Positions 15,180 to 23,173 of a DNA stretch of 43,070 nucleotides are shown piece by piece (the stretch's first letter is position 1; the number at the start of each line of letters is the position of its first letter). Both the position numbers and the translations under genes were made by a program. The notes under the pieces are model-generated. The model did no database searches. It saw nothing but the letters and a program-made list of their open reading frames with translations, and had not been told where the DNA came from. The stretch is taken from assembly GCA_913009575.1 (NCBI GenBank), contig CAJVWH010000003.1:1-43070 (forward strand). Direction: 5' to 3'. Origin of the DNA: an uncultured bacterium. Its GTDB lineage: Bacteria; Patescibacteriota; Minisyncoccia; UBA9983.

Positions 15180-15999
15180 GGTTTTTTTCAATCTCATCAT
15201 AATTAAACACCGGGCCGTCAAGGCAGACATATTTTTTGCCGGTGGTGCAATGTTGGCATTTGCCCACCCCGCACTGCATTTTCCTTTCCATTGATACGAA
15301 AATTCTCCTGTCCGAAATGCCAAGTGGCCGCAAAACTTTTTCCAGTGCGCCCATCATCGGACCCGGTCCGCACATCGTGGCAACCGCGTTCGCCTCATCT
15401 ATGTCTATTTCCTTAATCAAGTCCGTGACGAAGCCAACTTGCCCTTTCCAGTTTTTGTCCGGCTTGTCTATCGTCAAAATTATTTTTACGCCCTCCTTCT
15501 TCCATTCCTCAATTTTGTCTTTCATTAATATCTCATCCGGTGTCTTGGCTCCGTAAAGCACATACACTCTCCCGAAATTTTCTTTGTTTTTGATTATGTA
15601 TTCAACAAGCGCGGCAATCGGCGGAATTCCGCATCCACCGGTCGCGCAAACGATATCTTTGCCCTTCATAAAATCAAGGGGAAATCCGTTTCCATACGGT
15701 CCGCGTAAAGTAATTTTATCACCCTCTTTTAATGAATGCAGGTAACCCGTCACGGTTCCGGCCTTGCGCGCGGCAATTTCAATGTATTTATCTTCATAAG
15801 GAGACGAAGACGGACCCAACGGAGATTCGCCGTATCCGATTTGCCCAACCATCACAAACTGCCCGGGTTTGAAAACAAGCCCATCTTTGTCTTTTTCAAA
15901 CCTGCCGCCGATTTTTTCCAAGCGAAACGACTTCACTGTCGGCGACTGCTCTATAATCTTTGTTATTTTGACCAATTGAGGCAAATAAATATTGTTCAT
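15172..15999 (-). CDS. hyhG: Hydrogenase gamma subunit, FAD/NAD(P)-binding reductase
   Basis: This flavoprotein moves electrons between NAD(P)H and the Fe-S chain. It has 275 residues of ferredoxin-NADP reductase type: FKPGQFVMV and the SSSPYE region for FAD, GDKITLRGPYGNGFPLD, ATGGCGIPPIAALVEYI for the nucleotide, ATMCGPGPMM, and a C-terminal 2Fe-2S site in MQCGVGKCQHC with a later VCLDGP. It is homologous to dihydroorotate dehydrogenase electron-transfer subunits, but the hydrogenase neighbours fix the role. Ten bases separate it from beta upstream. Confidence 0.94.
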   Translation of the reverse strand: MNNIYLPQLVKITKIIEQSPTVKSFRLEKIGGRFEKDKDGLVFKPGQFVMVGQIGYGESPLGPSSSPYEDKYIEIAARKAGTVTGYLHSLKEGDKITLRGPYGNGFPLDFMKGKDIVCATGGCGIPPIAALVEYIIKNKENFGRVYVLYGAKTPDEILMKDKIEEWKKEGVKIILTIDKPDKNWKGQVGFVTDLIKEIDIDEANAVATMCGPGPMMGALEKVLRPLGISDRRIFVSMERKMQCGVGKCQHCTTGKKYVCLDGPVFNYDEIEKNHD

Positions 16000-16009
16000 A
16001 AATAAGCTC

Positions 16010-16978
16010 TCAGCTTTCAGCCAAGGTTTTTTTGTAATCTTTAAGGATTACGCTTAAAATCTCATAAATATCAATCCCCGCCGGACATAATTCTTTACAT
16101 CGCTCGCAGCCAACACATTGTGATTTTCCATACTCGTTATAGCCCCTGACAAACTTATGGTAAAACCAGTCGTAATATCTCTCTTTGATTGACGGCCTGA
16201 AATTGTGCCCTCCGGCTATTTTTGCGAAATCAGGAAGAGTGCAAGCGTCCCACTTTCGGCAACGGCTGCATTTGTCGTCCAGTCCCACACTGTCCTCAAT
16301 TGAAAAACAATGGCACAACGGGCAAACATAGGTGCAGATGCCACAACCCAAACACTTTTTCCCCAACTCGTCCCAAATCGGATGGTCGCGCGACCACTCA
16401 ACCGCTTTTGCCAAAAACTCAGAATCCAAAAGTAATTCTCGCATTGAACGAGACCATTCACCCAATGATTCATTGTTCGGTATTTGCGGCGCTCCATCGG
16501 AATCCGCGCCGGCGTTGATATCTGATTCTTCAAAAAAACGTTTATATTTTTTAATTAATTTTTTACCTTTTGCCGTGTTCTCCCAAACCCTGTATTTTGT
16601 CTCGCCGACGTCCTGAAAAACAATATCACCCCCGGGTGCCGTGTCAATATTTTCTGCCGTCAAACCGATTACAACCGATTGTTTTCTTTTTTGCAGATAG
16701 AAAAAATCCTCGTTCGGATTTTGCATTATTTCATCAAGATAAGTCAGGGCTTCCAAATCCGGTAAATCCAAACCAAGGAGGATAAACTTCTTGGGCGCTT
16801 TCATAACTTCAACATTGGAAGTTGAAGTTTTTGAAAATATTTTCTCTACCGGCGGGAAGAAATATTTTTTAAACGACATTCCGCCATCAGATAAACTCCC
16901 CCCAATATTAAACACACTAAAATTAGTTTTAAGTTCCTCTAAAAATTCGTCAATCTTTTCCGTTTTTATAATCAGCAT
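16010..16978 (-). CDS. hyhB: Hydrogenase beta subunit, 4Fe-4S ferredoxin-type
   Basis: The 322-residue subunit carries two 4Fe-4S motifs, CLGCGICTYVCPLCHCF and CVGCERCKELCP, plus further cysteines in DDKCSRCRKWDAC. An N-terminal domain (KFILLGLDLPDLEAL, QKRKQSVVIGLTAEN) is typical of HydB/AsrA-type subunits. It passes electrons between the gamma flavoprotein and the small subunit. It is first in the operon beta-gamma-small-large-hypC-hypD-hypE. The ATG at 16978 lies six bases after a -10 box and has no Shine-Dalgarno sequence, so it is probably translated from a leaderless mRNA. Confidence 0.93.
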   Translation of the reverse strand: MLIIKTEKIDEFLEELKTNFSVFNIGGSLSDGGMSFKKYFFPPVEKIFSKTSTSNVEVMKAPKKFILLGLDLPDLEALTYLDEIMQNPNEDFFYLQKRKQSVVIGLTAENIDTAPGGDIVFQDVGETKYRVWENTAKGKKLIKKYKRFFEESDINAGADSDGAPQIPNNESLGEWSRSMRELLLDSEFLAKAVEWSRDHPIWDELGKKCLGCGICTYVCPLCHCFSIEDSVGLDDKCSRCRKWDACTLPDFAKIAGGHNFRPSIKERYYDWFYHKFVRGYNEYGKSQCVGCERCKELCPAGIDIYEILSVILKDYKKTLAES

Positions 16979-16984
16979 ACTCTT

Positions 16985-17013
16985 ATTTTACCCCTTTAGC
17001 TTTAAATCGTCAA
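16985..17013 (-). promoter_or_regulatory. Promoter of the hydrogenase operon, leaderless geometry
   Basis: On the minus strand TTGACG (17013-17008), 17 bases, TAAAAT (16990-16985), then six bases to the ATG at 16978. Transcription would start at or beside the A of the start codon. Confidence 0.75.
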
Positions 17014-17059
17014 AGGCCAACAACAAGTTTTTGAAAAATCGCTGTTGCGCAAACTTGCG

Positions 17060-18265
17060 TCAATCCGCGGTTTTTGGGAACAACAACCCTTCTTTCACGC
17101 TCAAAAGATTAAACAAAAGAACCGCTGCGGCCGCCAAAATAAAGGTCCACTTTAAGGCAAAGAACAGTGAAATTATTATTGCCAAAATCGCCATAATGGT
17201 TTTGCCTAAATTGACGGCCATTTCTTTGACAACCGTAAACTCATCAACATAATGCCCTTCATCAGCGGCTATTTCATAGGTCAAGGCGTTAAAAGGCGTA
17301 CGAAGAAAAATGCGCGTAAAATTATGGTAGGAACCGATAATAAAAATTTGGAACGCTGTCGCAATGAAAATTTTCGCAATCCATCCCAAAGAATATAAAA
17401 TGCTTCCCATTTGAAGAATTTTACTTCTTCTTCCGCCGTCAATATACTTTCCCAAAACCAACTGAAAAACAACAGTGGCGCCTATAATCAAACTTGAAAG
17501 AGCGCCAACCTTAAAGTAATTTCCGTCCAAAATCTGAAAAATAAAAATCGGCCAAATAATAAAACCAACAACTTCCTCCGAACCGTAGGCCATATAGGCC
17601 ATAATCATTCTCCTGTTCTTTTTGGAAAAAATCTTTTTCAATGTTTCCAAGTAAGTCCAGCTGAATTTTTCATGCGTGCGCGGAATGGTAATATAAGGAA
17701 TGCCCGAAACAAGATAAAGGGCGATGGCGATGACAAAAAGCATGTCAAATCCAAAACGGCTCACGAGAAAACCGGCGGACAACGGAATAAAAACACTGAT
17801 GACCCTGCGCGTTGCCATGATCGCGCTCAATTGCCGTCCCCTGTTTTTTTTATCCGTAAATTTTGCGAAATCAACGTGGTAAGGAATCCAATACAAAAGA
17901 CGGTACAAAACCAAAACAACAATTGAAAAAGGAATTAAATAGATGAGGTTGTTTTTGTCAATAAAATAAAAAATTGTATAAAACAACGCTCCTAAAAAGA
18001 CACTTAACCGCAGGGCGCGGCGAAAGCCAAACCTGTTTAGAAATTTCGCCCCAAAAGCTGCAAACAAGCCGTAAAAAAAATAACCCAAAACATAATAAAT
18101 AAATGTGGATTGAATATTTTGCCCAAATAAATTATATAAAAAGATGGGTAAAAACATACCCAAAAGCCCCGTGGCAATCATTACAATCGTCTTTCCCGTA
18201 TACAAGGAAACAAAGCCATGCGATATTTCCCCGTCAAAATATTTTTTCTGAATGGACAAATTCAT
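17060..18265 (-). CDS. Major facilitator superfamily transporter
   Basis: A 401-residue inner-membrane protein with about 12 hydrophobic segments. It shows the MFS layout, including a charged turn after the second helix (FLNRFGFRRALRLSV) and a central cytoplasmic loop (IPRTHEKFSWTYLETLKKIFSKKNRR) dividing two six-helix halves. Substrate cannot be told; such proteins in CPR genomes are usually left as permease or drug-efflux-like. It is upstream of, and on the same strand as, the hydrogenase operon, but an 82-base gap holding a good promoter separates them. TAATAT lies five bases before its ATG, and there is no Shine-Dalgarno sequence. Confidence 0.88.
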   Translation of the reverse strand: MNLSIQKKYFDGEISHGFVSLYTGKTIVMIATGLLGMFLPIFLYNLFGQNIQSTFIYYVLGYFFYGLFAAFGAKFLNRFGFRRALRLSVFLGALFYTIFYFIDKNNLIYLIPFSIVVLVLYRLLYWIPYHVDFAKFTDKKNRGRQLSAIMATRRVISVFIPLSAGFLVSRFGFDMLFVIAIALYLVSGIPYITIPRTHEKFSWTYLETLKKIFSKKNRRMIMAYMAYGSEEVVGFIIWPIFIFQILDGNYFKVGALSSLIIGATVVFQLVLGKYIDGGRRSKILQMGSILYSLGWIAKIFIATAFQIFIIGSYHNFTRIFLRTPFNALTYEIAADEGHYVDEFTVVKEMAVNLGKTIMAILAIIISLFFALKWTFILAAAAVLLFNLLSVKEGLLFPKTAD

Positions 18266-18289
18266 TGAGAATATTAAAAGTAAAAATTT

Positions 18290-18556
18290 TTAATACACCC
18301 TTCCTCTCCAATCTATTTCTTCTATTAACACAGAGAAATTGTCAAAATTAAATTCCGCAATGATTCTCAGTTTCCCAATTCTTATTCTATAAAACCCTGT
18401 CCATTTTCCTTTGAGTTTTTTAATATCCACATTTAAGTCTTCTCCCTGAAACTTAAGGATTGTTTTTCTCGCAACCTCAACAACATCGCCTTCGGTTATA
18501 TTTTCTTTCTCAATGAATTTCAAAGACGAATTGCTGAAAGAAATCTCCCATTTCAT
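18290..18556 (-). CDS. RelE/ParE-family toxin
   Basis: An 88-residue protein with the RelE/ParE fold pattern: an N-terminal strand (MKWEISFSNSSLKFI), two helices, then LKGKWTGFYRIRIGKLRIIAEFNFDNFSVLIEEIDWRG, where YRIRIGKLRII is the typical ribonuclease-toxin core. Members either cleave mRNA on the ribosome (RelE) or poison gyrase (ParE); which applies is not decided here. It overlaps the upstream antitoxin gene by four bases (ATGA), the normal antitoxin-then-toxin order. Confidence 0.85.
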   Translation of the reverse strand: MKWEISFSNSSLKFIEKENITEGDVVEVARKTILKFQGEDLNVDIKKLKGKWTGFYRIRIGKLRIIAEFNFDNFSVLIEEIDWRGRVY

Positions 18557-18747
18557 ATATTTGTTTTTATTGTTTTTGCGCTTTTTTTAGAAGGTGAGCC
18601 ATACAACTTTTCTACATTTTTCTGCTCGCGCGAAGAAACATAGGGCGTCAAAAAGGCCCTTAACTTTGTCATTTCAAAAGCAAGTGTTTCTTTAACGCTT
18701 TCTCTGACGACTGATTTTAATTCCTTTTTGCTAATTGTGACTGCCAT
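18553..18747 (-). CDS. Antitoxin partner of the RelE/ParE-like toxin
   Basis: The product is 64 residues, beginning MAVTISKKELKSVVRESVKETLAFE, with a helical N-terminus followed by a basic, likely disordered tail (SSREQKNVEKLYGSPSKKSAKTIKT) suited to wrapping the toxin. The family is not named with certainty; the call rests on size, order and the 4-base overlap with the toxin. A TTGACT-17-TAAAAT promoter ends six bases before the ATG. Confidence 0.75.
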   Translation of the reverse strand: MAVTISKKELKSVVRESVKETLAFEMTKLRAFLTPYVSSREQKNVEKLYGSPSKKSAKTIKTNI

Positions 18748-18753
18748 ATTTTT

Positions 18754-18782
18754 ATTTTATAAAGATAAAACGCAAAAGTCAA
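18754..18782 (-). promoter_or_regulatory. Promoter of the toxin-antitoxin operon, leaderless geometry
   Basis: TTGACT (18782-18777), a 17-base spacer and TAAAAT (18759-18754) stand six bases before the ATG at 18747. This is the same geometry as the hydrogenase operon promoter. Confidence 0.72.
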
Positions 18783-18865
18783 CCAACGCGAGAAATTATT
18801 TCCAAATCTTGCTTTCTATTTTATTCCAACAATCCGCTGGAGCAACAGGTAGTTTCATTGATTGT

Positions 18866-19297
18866 TCAACGCGTAAATTGTAATCTATGAAGTCCATCTT
18901 CGTTTTGGGCATGCTCCATCAATTGCTTGTTAAGTAAGCCCCACTTTATATCAATATCTGATGGTTCTTTGCCACCGAATCTCTTTCGCAGGATTTCTTT
19001 CTCTTCCGCAAATTCTTTTTTTCCGGCAACAAAGTTATCATGCACACCTGCTACAATTGACCATTCTTTGTCAATTTTGCCTGCTTCGTCTTTTGTTACA
19101 ATAATGCGAGCATTATCTTTTGGTCGTGTGCGAACAAAAATGAATTCGCCACAGTGCGGACATTTTGTTTTTACGCCCGGCACTTTTGAAAGAGATTGCC
19201 GACAATAAGGACACTCCGCTTTTCTTTCATCTTTTAACTTGGATTGTTTTTGCGGTTGGTCTTGGATTTTATTGGATAAAAAATCGAAAATGCCCAT
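18866..19297 (-). CDS. Zinc-ribbon hypothetical protein
   Basis: The product is 143 residues with two CxxC knuckles (AECPYCRQSL and TKCPHCGEFIF, about residues 29-54) forming a zinc ribbon, preceded by a short basic N-terminus MGIFDFLSNKIQ. The C-terminal half is charged and helical (KKEFAEEKEILRKRFGGKEPSDIDIKWGLLNKQLMEH). The latter pattern occurs in small proteins of mobile or phage origin, but I cannot name a family. It begins six bases after the stop of the 19303 membrane protein, so they are probably co-transcribed. Confidence 0.6.
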   Translation of the reverse strand: MGIFDFLSNKIQDQPQKQSKLKDERKAECPYCRQSLSKVPGVKTKCPHCGEFIFVRTRPKDNARIIVTKDEAGKIDKEWSIVAGVHDNFVAGKKEFAEEKEILRKRFGGKEPSDIDIKWGLLNKQLMEHAQNEDGLHRLQFTR

Positions 19298-19302
19298 AAC
19301 TT

Positions 19303-20106
19303 TTACAGATTCTTGTAAGCCTCAACTTGATTATTGTATTCGTATTTGACCATTTGGTAGTCATCGTCCCACTTTTGCTTTGCACTAGTCATAATATCAG
19401 GATATTCTGTCTGTGCCATTATCCACTCGTAAGCCTCCACCTGATTGTTATATTCGTATTTGACCATTTGATAATCAGTACTCCATCTGGTTTTAGCTTT
19501 TGTCATGATGTTTGGATATTTTGTCTGCGCTTCAACCCAGTTATAAGCTTTAACTTGATTATTATATTCATACTGAACCATTTGATAATCGTTACCCCAT
19601 TTGGAAGAGGCATTTTCTTTTAAGATTGCAAGCGTACTTTCTCTGTTTGTTTTTGGAGCTGGCACTTGTTTAACAGGAATAGCTTTTGTTCTTTTTGGCT
19701 CTTCGACTTTTTGTGTGTCCCGATTTGTAACTACTTCCTCCTGTTGGTTTCGTGTCTGTCCGTTCATATCATTAATATTCGCCTGTTTCGTGCCTTGGTT
19801 GGTGTTCGTGTTAGGAATTGAATCTGTTGACATTGTAGTTCCAATAACGCCAAGCAGAATTATGACGATAACAAATTTTAATCCTCCCGAAATAGAGAAG
19901 TTAAGTTTGTCTGCGACAAGCTTATTTACTGGTGGCAATAAAATTGCTGCCAAAAGTAACATTAAAATACCTGTGAGAAATTGCGAAAACAAAAGTGTGA
20001 TGCCACTTATTGCCGCCAGCACTCCAAGTCCACAACCAAGCACAAGCCCAAGAGTGATTTTTGTGTGTGCTTTATTTCCCTGACTGTTTTGTTCTGTTTT
20101 GTTCAT
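19303..20106 (-). CDS. Membrane protein with three tandem extracytoplasmic repeats
   Basis: The product is 267 residues. Three hydrophobic segments (about 18-40, 42-60, 75-95) are followed by a polar Asn/Gln/Thr-rich linker and then three near-identical repeats of about 38 residues. Each contains a core like W-x-DYQMV-x-YEYNNQV-x-AY-x-W, separated by AQTKYPNIM or AQTEYPDIM; the last is cut short at AYKNL. The repeats are also visible in the DNA. No enzyme signature is seen; a binding or structural role is possible. It sits between a broken XRE regulator and the zinc-ribbon gene. Confidence 0.65.
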   Translation of the reverse strand: MNKTEQNSQGNKAHTKITLGLVLGCGLGVLAAISGITLLFSQFLTGILMLLLAAILLPPVNKLVADKLNFSISGGLKFVIVIILLGVIGTTMSTDSIPNTNTNQGTKQANINDMNGQTRNQQEEVVTNRDTQKVEEPKRTKAIPVKQVPAPKTNRESTLAILKENASSKWGNDYQMVQYEYNNQVKAYNWVEAQTKYPNIMTKAKTRWSTDYQMVKYEYNNQVEAYEWIMAQTEYPDIMTSAKQKWDDDYQMVKYEYNNQVEAYKNL

Positions 20107-20118
20107 CGTATTGTCATT

Positions 20119-20306
20119 TTAATTGCTTAACTCGTCAACGGAAATTCCGAACGCTTTGGCAACTTTTCGCAAAGTTTCAAGCGTTGGATTATTGTTTTCC
20201 CCCGATTCCATTTTGATAATTGCATTATTGGTGGCATTGGCCAATTTCGCCAACTTTTCCGTATTTTTTGTTAAATTTAACGAGTTCAATTGTTTTAATG
20301 TTACAT
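20119..20306 (-). pseudogene. XRE-family helix-turn-helix regulator, start region disrupted
   Basis: Read on the minus strand the frame gives TLKQLNSLNLTKNTEKLAKL, then ANATNNAIIKMESGENNNPT and LETLRKVAKAFGISVDELSN before a stop at 20119. This is a nearly complete lambda-repressor-like HTH. An ATG at 20306 is followed by two extra bases (TA) that put it out of frame; removing them would give MTLKQL, the expected N-terminus. No other ATG or GTG is available in frame; a TTG within the domain would truncate it. It may be inactive, or the two bases may be an assembly error. It lies directly upstream of the 19303 gene. Confidence 0.6.
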
Positions 20307-20377
20307 CCGGGAGGACAAAAAGTTAAAATTTGTTCGCCATTCTCTACAAAGTGAGGGTGGCTCAGTGAGCTCTATTC

Positions 20378-20451
20378 TGGTGCGGGATACGGGAATCGAA
20401 CCCGTGCCTCAACCTTGGGAAGGTCGTATTCTGCCACTAAACTAATCCCGC
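20378..20451 (-). tRNA. tRNA-Gly (CCC)
   Basis: Acceptor GCGGGAT/ATCCCGC is perfect; the anticodon stem CGACC/GGTTG encloses TTCCCAA (anticodon CCC); the T-arm is CGGGTTCGATTCCCG; discriminator A and an encoded CCA (20378-20380) are present. It starts four bases downstream of the ftsB-like stop on the same strand. Confidence 0.94.
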
Positions 20452-20455
20452 TTTT

Positions 20456-20845
20456 TTAAAAAATTGATTTTATTGTCTGCCATATTTTTTGGAAGAAACT
20501 TTCCGATTTTTTTTCAGAATTCATTTTATCATTCTTCTCTGCTTTATCCACTATAACCAATGTTTTCTCTCCCGGCTTTCGCAGATTAAATTTTTCGCGA
20601 AGCTCATTTTCAACTCCAAATTTACTTTGTAGACGTTTGATTTCTCCCTCTAAGACAGATTTTCTTTTCTCAAGATTGACGAGTTTTTGTTCAAATTCCT
20701 CTTTTTTTATTGAAGCGGCCCTACTTCGCAAATAAACCCTAATGGTAGAAGATGACAAAAATACTAAAAACACCGAAAATGCCACGAGAACAGCCGGAGA
20801 AAACAATATCTTCCTTATTTTTCTTTTTTTTTGAAATTCCTGCAT
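20456..20845 (-). CDS. FtsB/DivIC-like septum formation initiator protein
   Basis: A 129-residue bitopic protein: basic cytoplasmic N-terminus (MQEFQKKRKIRK), one transmembrane segment (about 14-36, SPAVLVAFSVFLVFLSSST), then a coiled coil (about 45-80, KKEEFEQKLVNLEKRKSVLEGEIKRLQ) and the closing KFNLRKPGEKTLVIV that is common in this family. It would join the divisome with FtsL and FtsQ-like partners. The gene is immediately upstream of tRNA-Gly. A TATATT box lies nine bases before the ATG. Confidence 0.82.
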   Translation of the reverse strand: MQEFQKKRKIRKILFSPAVLVAFSVFLVFLSSSTIRVYLRSRAASIKKEEFEQKLVNLEKRKSVLEGEIKRLQSKFGVENELREKFNLRKPGEKTLVIVDKAEKNDKMNSEKKSESFFQKIWQTIKSIF

Positions 20846-20950
20846 AATACAAATAATATATCTTAGATTTTTTATATTATAATTTTTATGTTATAATAAT
20901 GAATATTATCAATGATTCGCATGTTCGTAAAGATGTGCATTTAATAACTT

Positions 20951-21055
20951 ATGAAAACAAAAAAACAACAACGGCGTCATCAGATTATTTGGACTTTAAT
21001 AACTCTCCTCTCTGTCGTGGGAATGGTCCTCTTTTTAATTACGCCTCTCCTATAA
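20951..21055 (+). CDS. Tiny single-pass membrane protein
   Basis: A 34-residue ORF: a strongly basic start (MKTKKQQRRHQIIW) and one hydrophobic helix (TLITLLSVVGMVLFLITPLL) up to the stop. Inside-positive charge makes a bitopic or tail-anchored membrane protein likely. It is divergent from ftsB and converges on lepA. No Shine-Dalgarno sequence is seen. A longer frame over the same DNA (20899-21126) has no such coherent composition, so I prefer this one. Confidence 0.5.
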   Translation: MKTKKQQRRHQIIWTLITLLSVVGMVLFLITPLL

Positions 21056-21082
21056 TCAGCAGACTCAAAATATTCAAAACAT

Positions 21083-22894
21083 CTATTTTTGTATCATCTT
21101 CACAAACACTTCTTGGGGAATATTAACTTTTCCCATTTCCTTTAATCGTTTTTTTCCTTTTTTCTGTTTCTGCCACAATTTCATTTTTCTGGTCCTGTCA
21201 CCGCCGTAAAGATGAGCGGTAACGTTTTTCTTTAAAGCCGAGACTGAACGCGAGGCGAGTATTCTGCCCAAACCTCTGGCTTGAATTTTAACCGAAAAAA
21301 GCTGGCGCGGGAGAATGCTTTTCAGCTTCTCAGAAGCCTCTTCCGCCTCTTTTTGGATTTTTTTTCGGCTGACGATGCGGGAAAAAGCCGGCACCAACTC
21401 TTCAGCGACTAATATATCCAACCGAACAATTCCACCCGGCGGAACCTCCCTCATCTCTGTAATCTTATAACTTAATGAAGCGTAACCACTGGTGGTACTT
21501 TTCAGTTCATCAAAAAAATTTCTCATCAATTCACGCAAGGGCATTTTTATATTTAAAATTGTACGAAGATCTCCAAATTGTTCGGTCTCCATTATTTCCG
21601 CTTCGTGCTCGTGAAGCAACTGCATAACGGGGCCAAGCATATCAGGTGTAGTAATAATCTGCATTTCTACCCACGGTTCAAAAATTTTCTTTATCTGATC
21701 CTCGTCGGGAAAGAAAACAGGAGAATAAATTTCTTTTTCACTGTTATCATTGAATTGAATTTTATAAGTAATGGTGGGTGAAGCAATAATGATGTTCAGC
21801 CCAAACTCACGGCGCAGACGTTCCGTAATAATTTCCAAATGAAGCATACCGAGGAAACCACAGCGGAATCCCCTCCCCAAAGCGCCGCTTGATTCCTCTT
21901 CAAATGAAAGAGAACTGTCCGAAAGGCGAAGGCGCTCCAATGCTTGGCGCAAGTTATCAAAATCATCCGCCGCAGGCGGATATACGCTTGCCCATACAAC
22001 CGGCTTGGGTTGAAAATAGCCGGAAAGAGGGGGAAGTGGATTTTCCCCGGATACAACTGAATCACCAACAGCGGCAATGCTCGGCTTCTTAATATTGGTT
22101 ACAATATAACCTATTTCTCCAGCATTCAGAATTGGCGCCCGGCACCGGTTTGGGGAGAAGATACCAACTTCTCCGGCGGTAAACTTCTCTTTTGTCTGTG
22201 ACAGAATAAGCTTATCCCCGGCCTTCACGCTTCCGTTGGTCATTCTCACGTACAAAATCACCCCCTGATGGTTTGAATATTCAAAATCAAAAATTAACGC
22301 CTGCGGCCTGTCTTTAAATTCATATTTGGGAGGAGGAACACGCCGAACTATTTCTTCAAGAAGTTTTTCCACCCCTTCGCCCGTCTTAGCGGAAATTTCC
22401 AAAATCCCACCAATGTCGGAAACCGGGTTTCCGACATTTAAAAGGCGGTTTATCTCATCTTTTGTTTCGTTAATTCTGGCTGAAGCCAAATCAATTTTAT
22501 TAAGCACGGGAATAATCACCAATCCTAAAGATTTTGCCATTTCAACAACGGTCATTGTTTGCGCTTGCACGCCCTGAGTGGCATCAACCAATAAAACCGC
22601 CCCTTCAACCGCTTTCAAGGCACGCGAAACTTCGTAGGAAAAATCAATGTGTCCTGGAGTATCTATCAAATTCAACTGATAGCTGACGGCTGATGACTGA
22701 TAGCTCATTCTAACGGGCTGCATTTTTATGGTAATACCCCTCTCCCGCTCCAGCTCCATCTGGTCCAAAACCTGCTCCTTCATTTTCCTCTTTTCAATGG
22801 TGCCGGTCAACTCCAAAAGCCGGTCAGCCAAAGTTGACTTGCCGTGGTCAATATGAGCTATTATTGAGAAATTTCTAATGTTTTCTATATTCAT
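21083..22894 (-). CDS. lepA: Elongation factor 4 (LepA), back-translocating GTPase
   Basis: A 603-residue ribosome-associated GTPase of usual length. G1 is AHIDHGKST, switch/G2 lies around RGITIK, G3 is DTPGH, G4 NKID and G5 SAKTG. The LepA-specific C-terminal domain is present (ASRSVSALKKNVTAHLYGGDRTRKMKLWQKQKKGKKRLKEMG, quoted in part). Two stretches look replaced or inserted: residues about 64-73 (SYQSSAVSYQ), from a 9-base direct repeat CTGATAGCT at 22676 and 22697, and residues about 153-161, from a 27-base palindrome. TAGAAT lies seven bases before the ATG and no Shine-Dalgarno sequence is seen. Confidence 0.97.
   Translation of the reverse strand: MNIENIRNFSIIAHIDHGKSTLADRLLELTGTIEKRKMKEQVLDQMELERERGITIKMQPVRMSYQSSAVSYQLNLIDTPGHIDFSYEVSRALKAVEGAVLLVDATQGVQAQTMTVVEMAKSLGLVIIPVLNKIDLASARINETKDEINRLLNVGNPVSDIGGILEISAKTGEGVEKLLEEIVRRVPPPKYEFKDRPQALIFDFEYSNHQGVILYVRMTNGSVKAGDKLILSQTKEKFTAGEVGIFSPNRCRAPILNAGEIGYIVTNIKKPSIAAVGDSVVSGENPLPPLSGYFQPKPVVWASVYPPAADDFDNLRQALERLRLSDSSLSFEEESSGALGRGFRCGFLGMLHLEIITERLRREFGLNIIIASPTITYKIQFNDNSEKEIYSPVFFPDEDQIKKIFEPWVEMQIITTPDMLGPVMQLLHEHEAEIMETEQFGDLRTILNIKMPLRELMRNFFDELKSTTSGYASLSYKITEMREVPPGGIVRLDILVAEELVPAFSRIVSRKKIQKEAEEASEKLKSILPRQLFSVKIQARGLGRILASRSVSALKKNVTAHLYGGDRTRKMKLWQKQKKGKKRLKEMGKVNIPQEVFVKMIQK
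22412..22438 (-). repeat. 27-bp palindrome inside lepA
   Basis: AATGTCGGAAACC and its exact complement flank a single central G. It encodes NVGNPVSDI just before ISAKTG, a stretch where LepA proteins normally have a short variable loop. Confidence 0.9.
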
Positions 22895-22939
22895 TTATTA
22901 AATTCTAACTCAAAAACCGTTGGATTTCCACCAGTTTTT

Positions 22940-22973
22940 GAAAAAAAAAGGATTGAGTGAATCACTCAATCCT
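22940..22973 (-). terminator. Intrinsic terminator for the 23024-23173 small gene
   Basis: Arms AGGATTGAGTGA and TCACTCAATCCT (12 bp, perfect) with a one-base centre are followed on the minus strand by nine T. The only minus-strand gene just upstream is the small SD-led ORF. Confidence 0.85.
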
Positions 22974-23023
22974 ATCAGTTTTTTTACTTCTTTTTTGTTT
23001 TTCTAGAATTTTCTAGAATTTCT

Positions 23024-23173
23024 CTACCATTTATCACTCTCCTCTCTCACCTGTAATATCGGTGAGTTTGACTGACAAAAATAAATTCTTTTTGTCAGTC
23101 TTCTAATTCTGCCATCCGGTAGAATTTCTTCATCTACCATTATGAAAACTTCTACATCCATACCAACCTCCAC
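23024..23173 (-). CDS. Small hypothetical protein (49 residues) with a strong Shine-Dalgarno sequence
   Basis: A GTG start at 23173 sits eight bases after AGGAGG. The product begins MEVGMDVEVFIMVDEEILPD and continues GRIRRLTKRIYFCQSNSPIL to a TAG at 23024. It is short, acidic at the start and basic in the middle, with one Cys and no membrane helix; family unknown. Its DNA contains a hairpin (TTTTTGTCAGTC with GACTGACAAAAA) at the RRLTKRIYFCQS codons, and its own terminator follows. It matches the layout of the genes at 8203 and 8654. Confidence 0.6.
   Translation of the reverse strand: MEVGMDVEVFIMVDEEILPDGRIRRLTKRIYFCQSNSPILQVREESDKW

Noticed and set aside
19340-19600. CRISPR-like regular repeats
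   Set aside because: The period of about 117 bases matches in-frame protein repeats of the 19303 gene, with no spacer structure.
18290-20306. Possible defence island (toxin-antitoxin, zinc ribbon, repeat membrane protein, XRE)
   Set aside because: No nuclease, helicase or other effector is recognised; the grouping alone does not support a defence system.
20899-21126. Plus-strand 75-residue ORF
   Set aside because: It overlaps the end of lepA and has no coherent composition; the 34-residue frame at 20951 is the better candidate.
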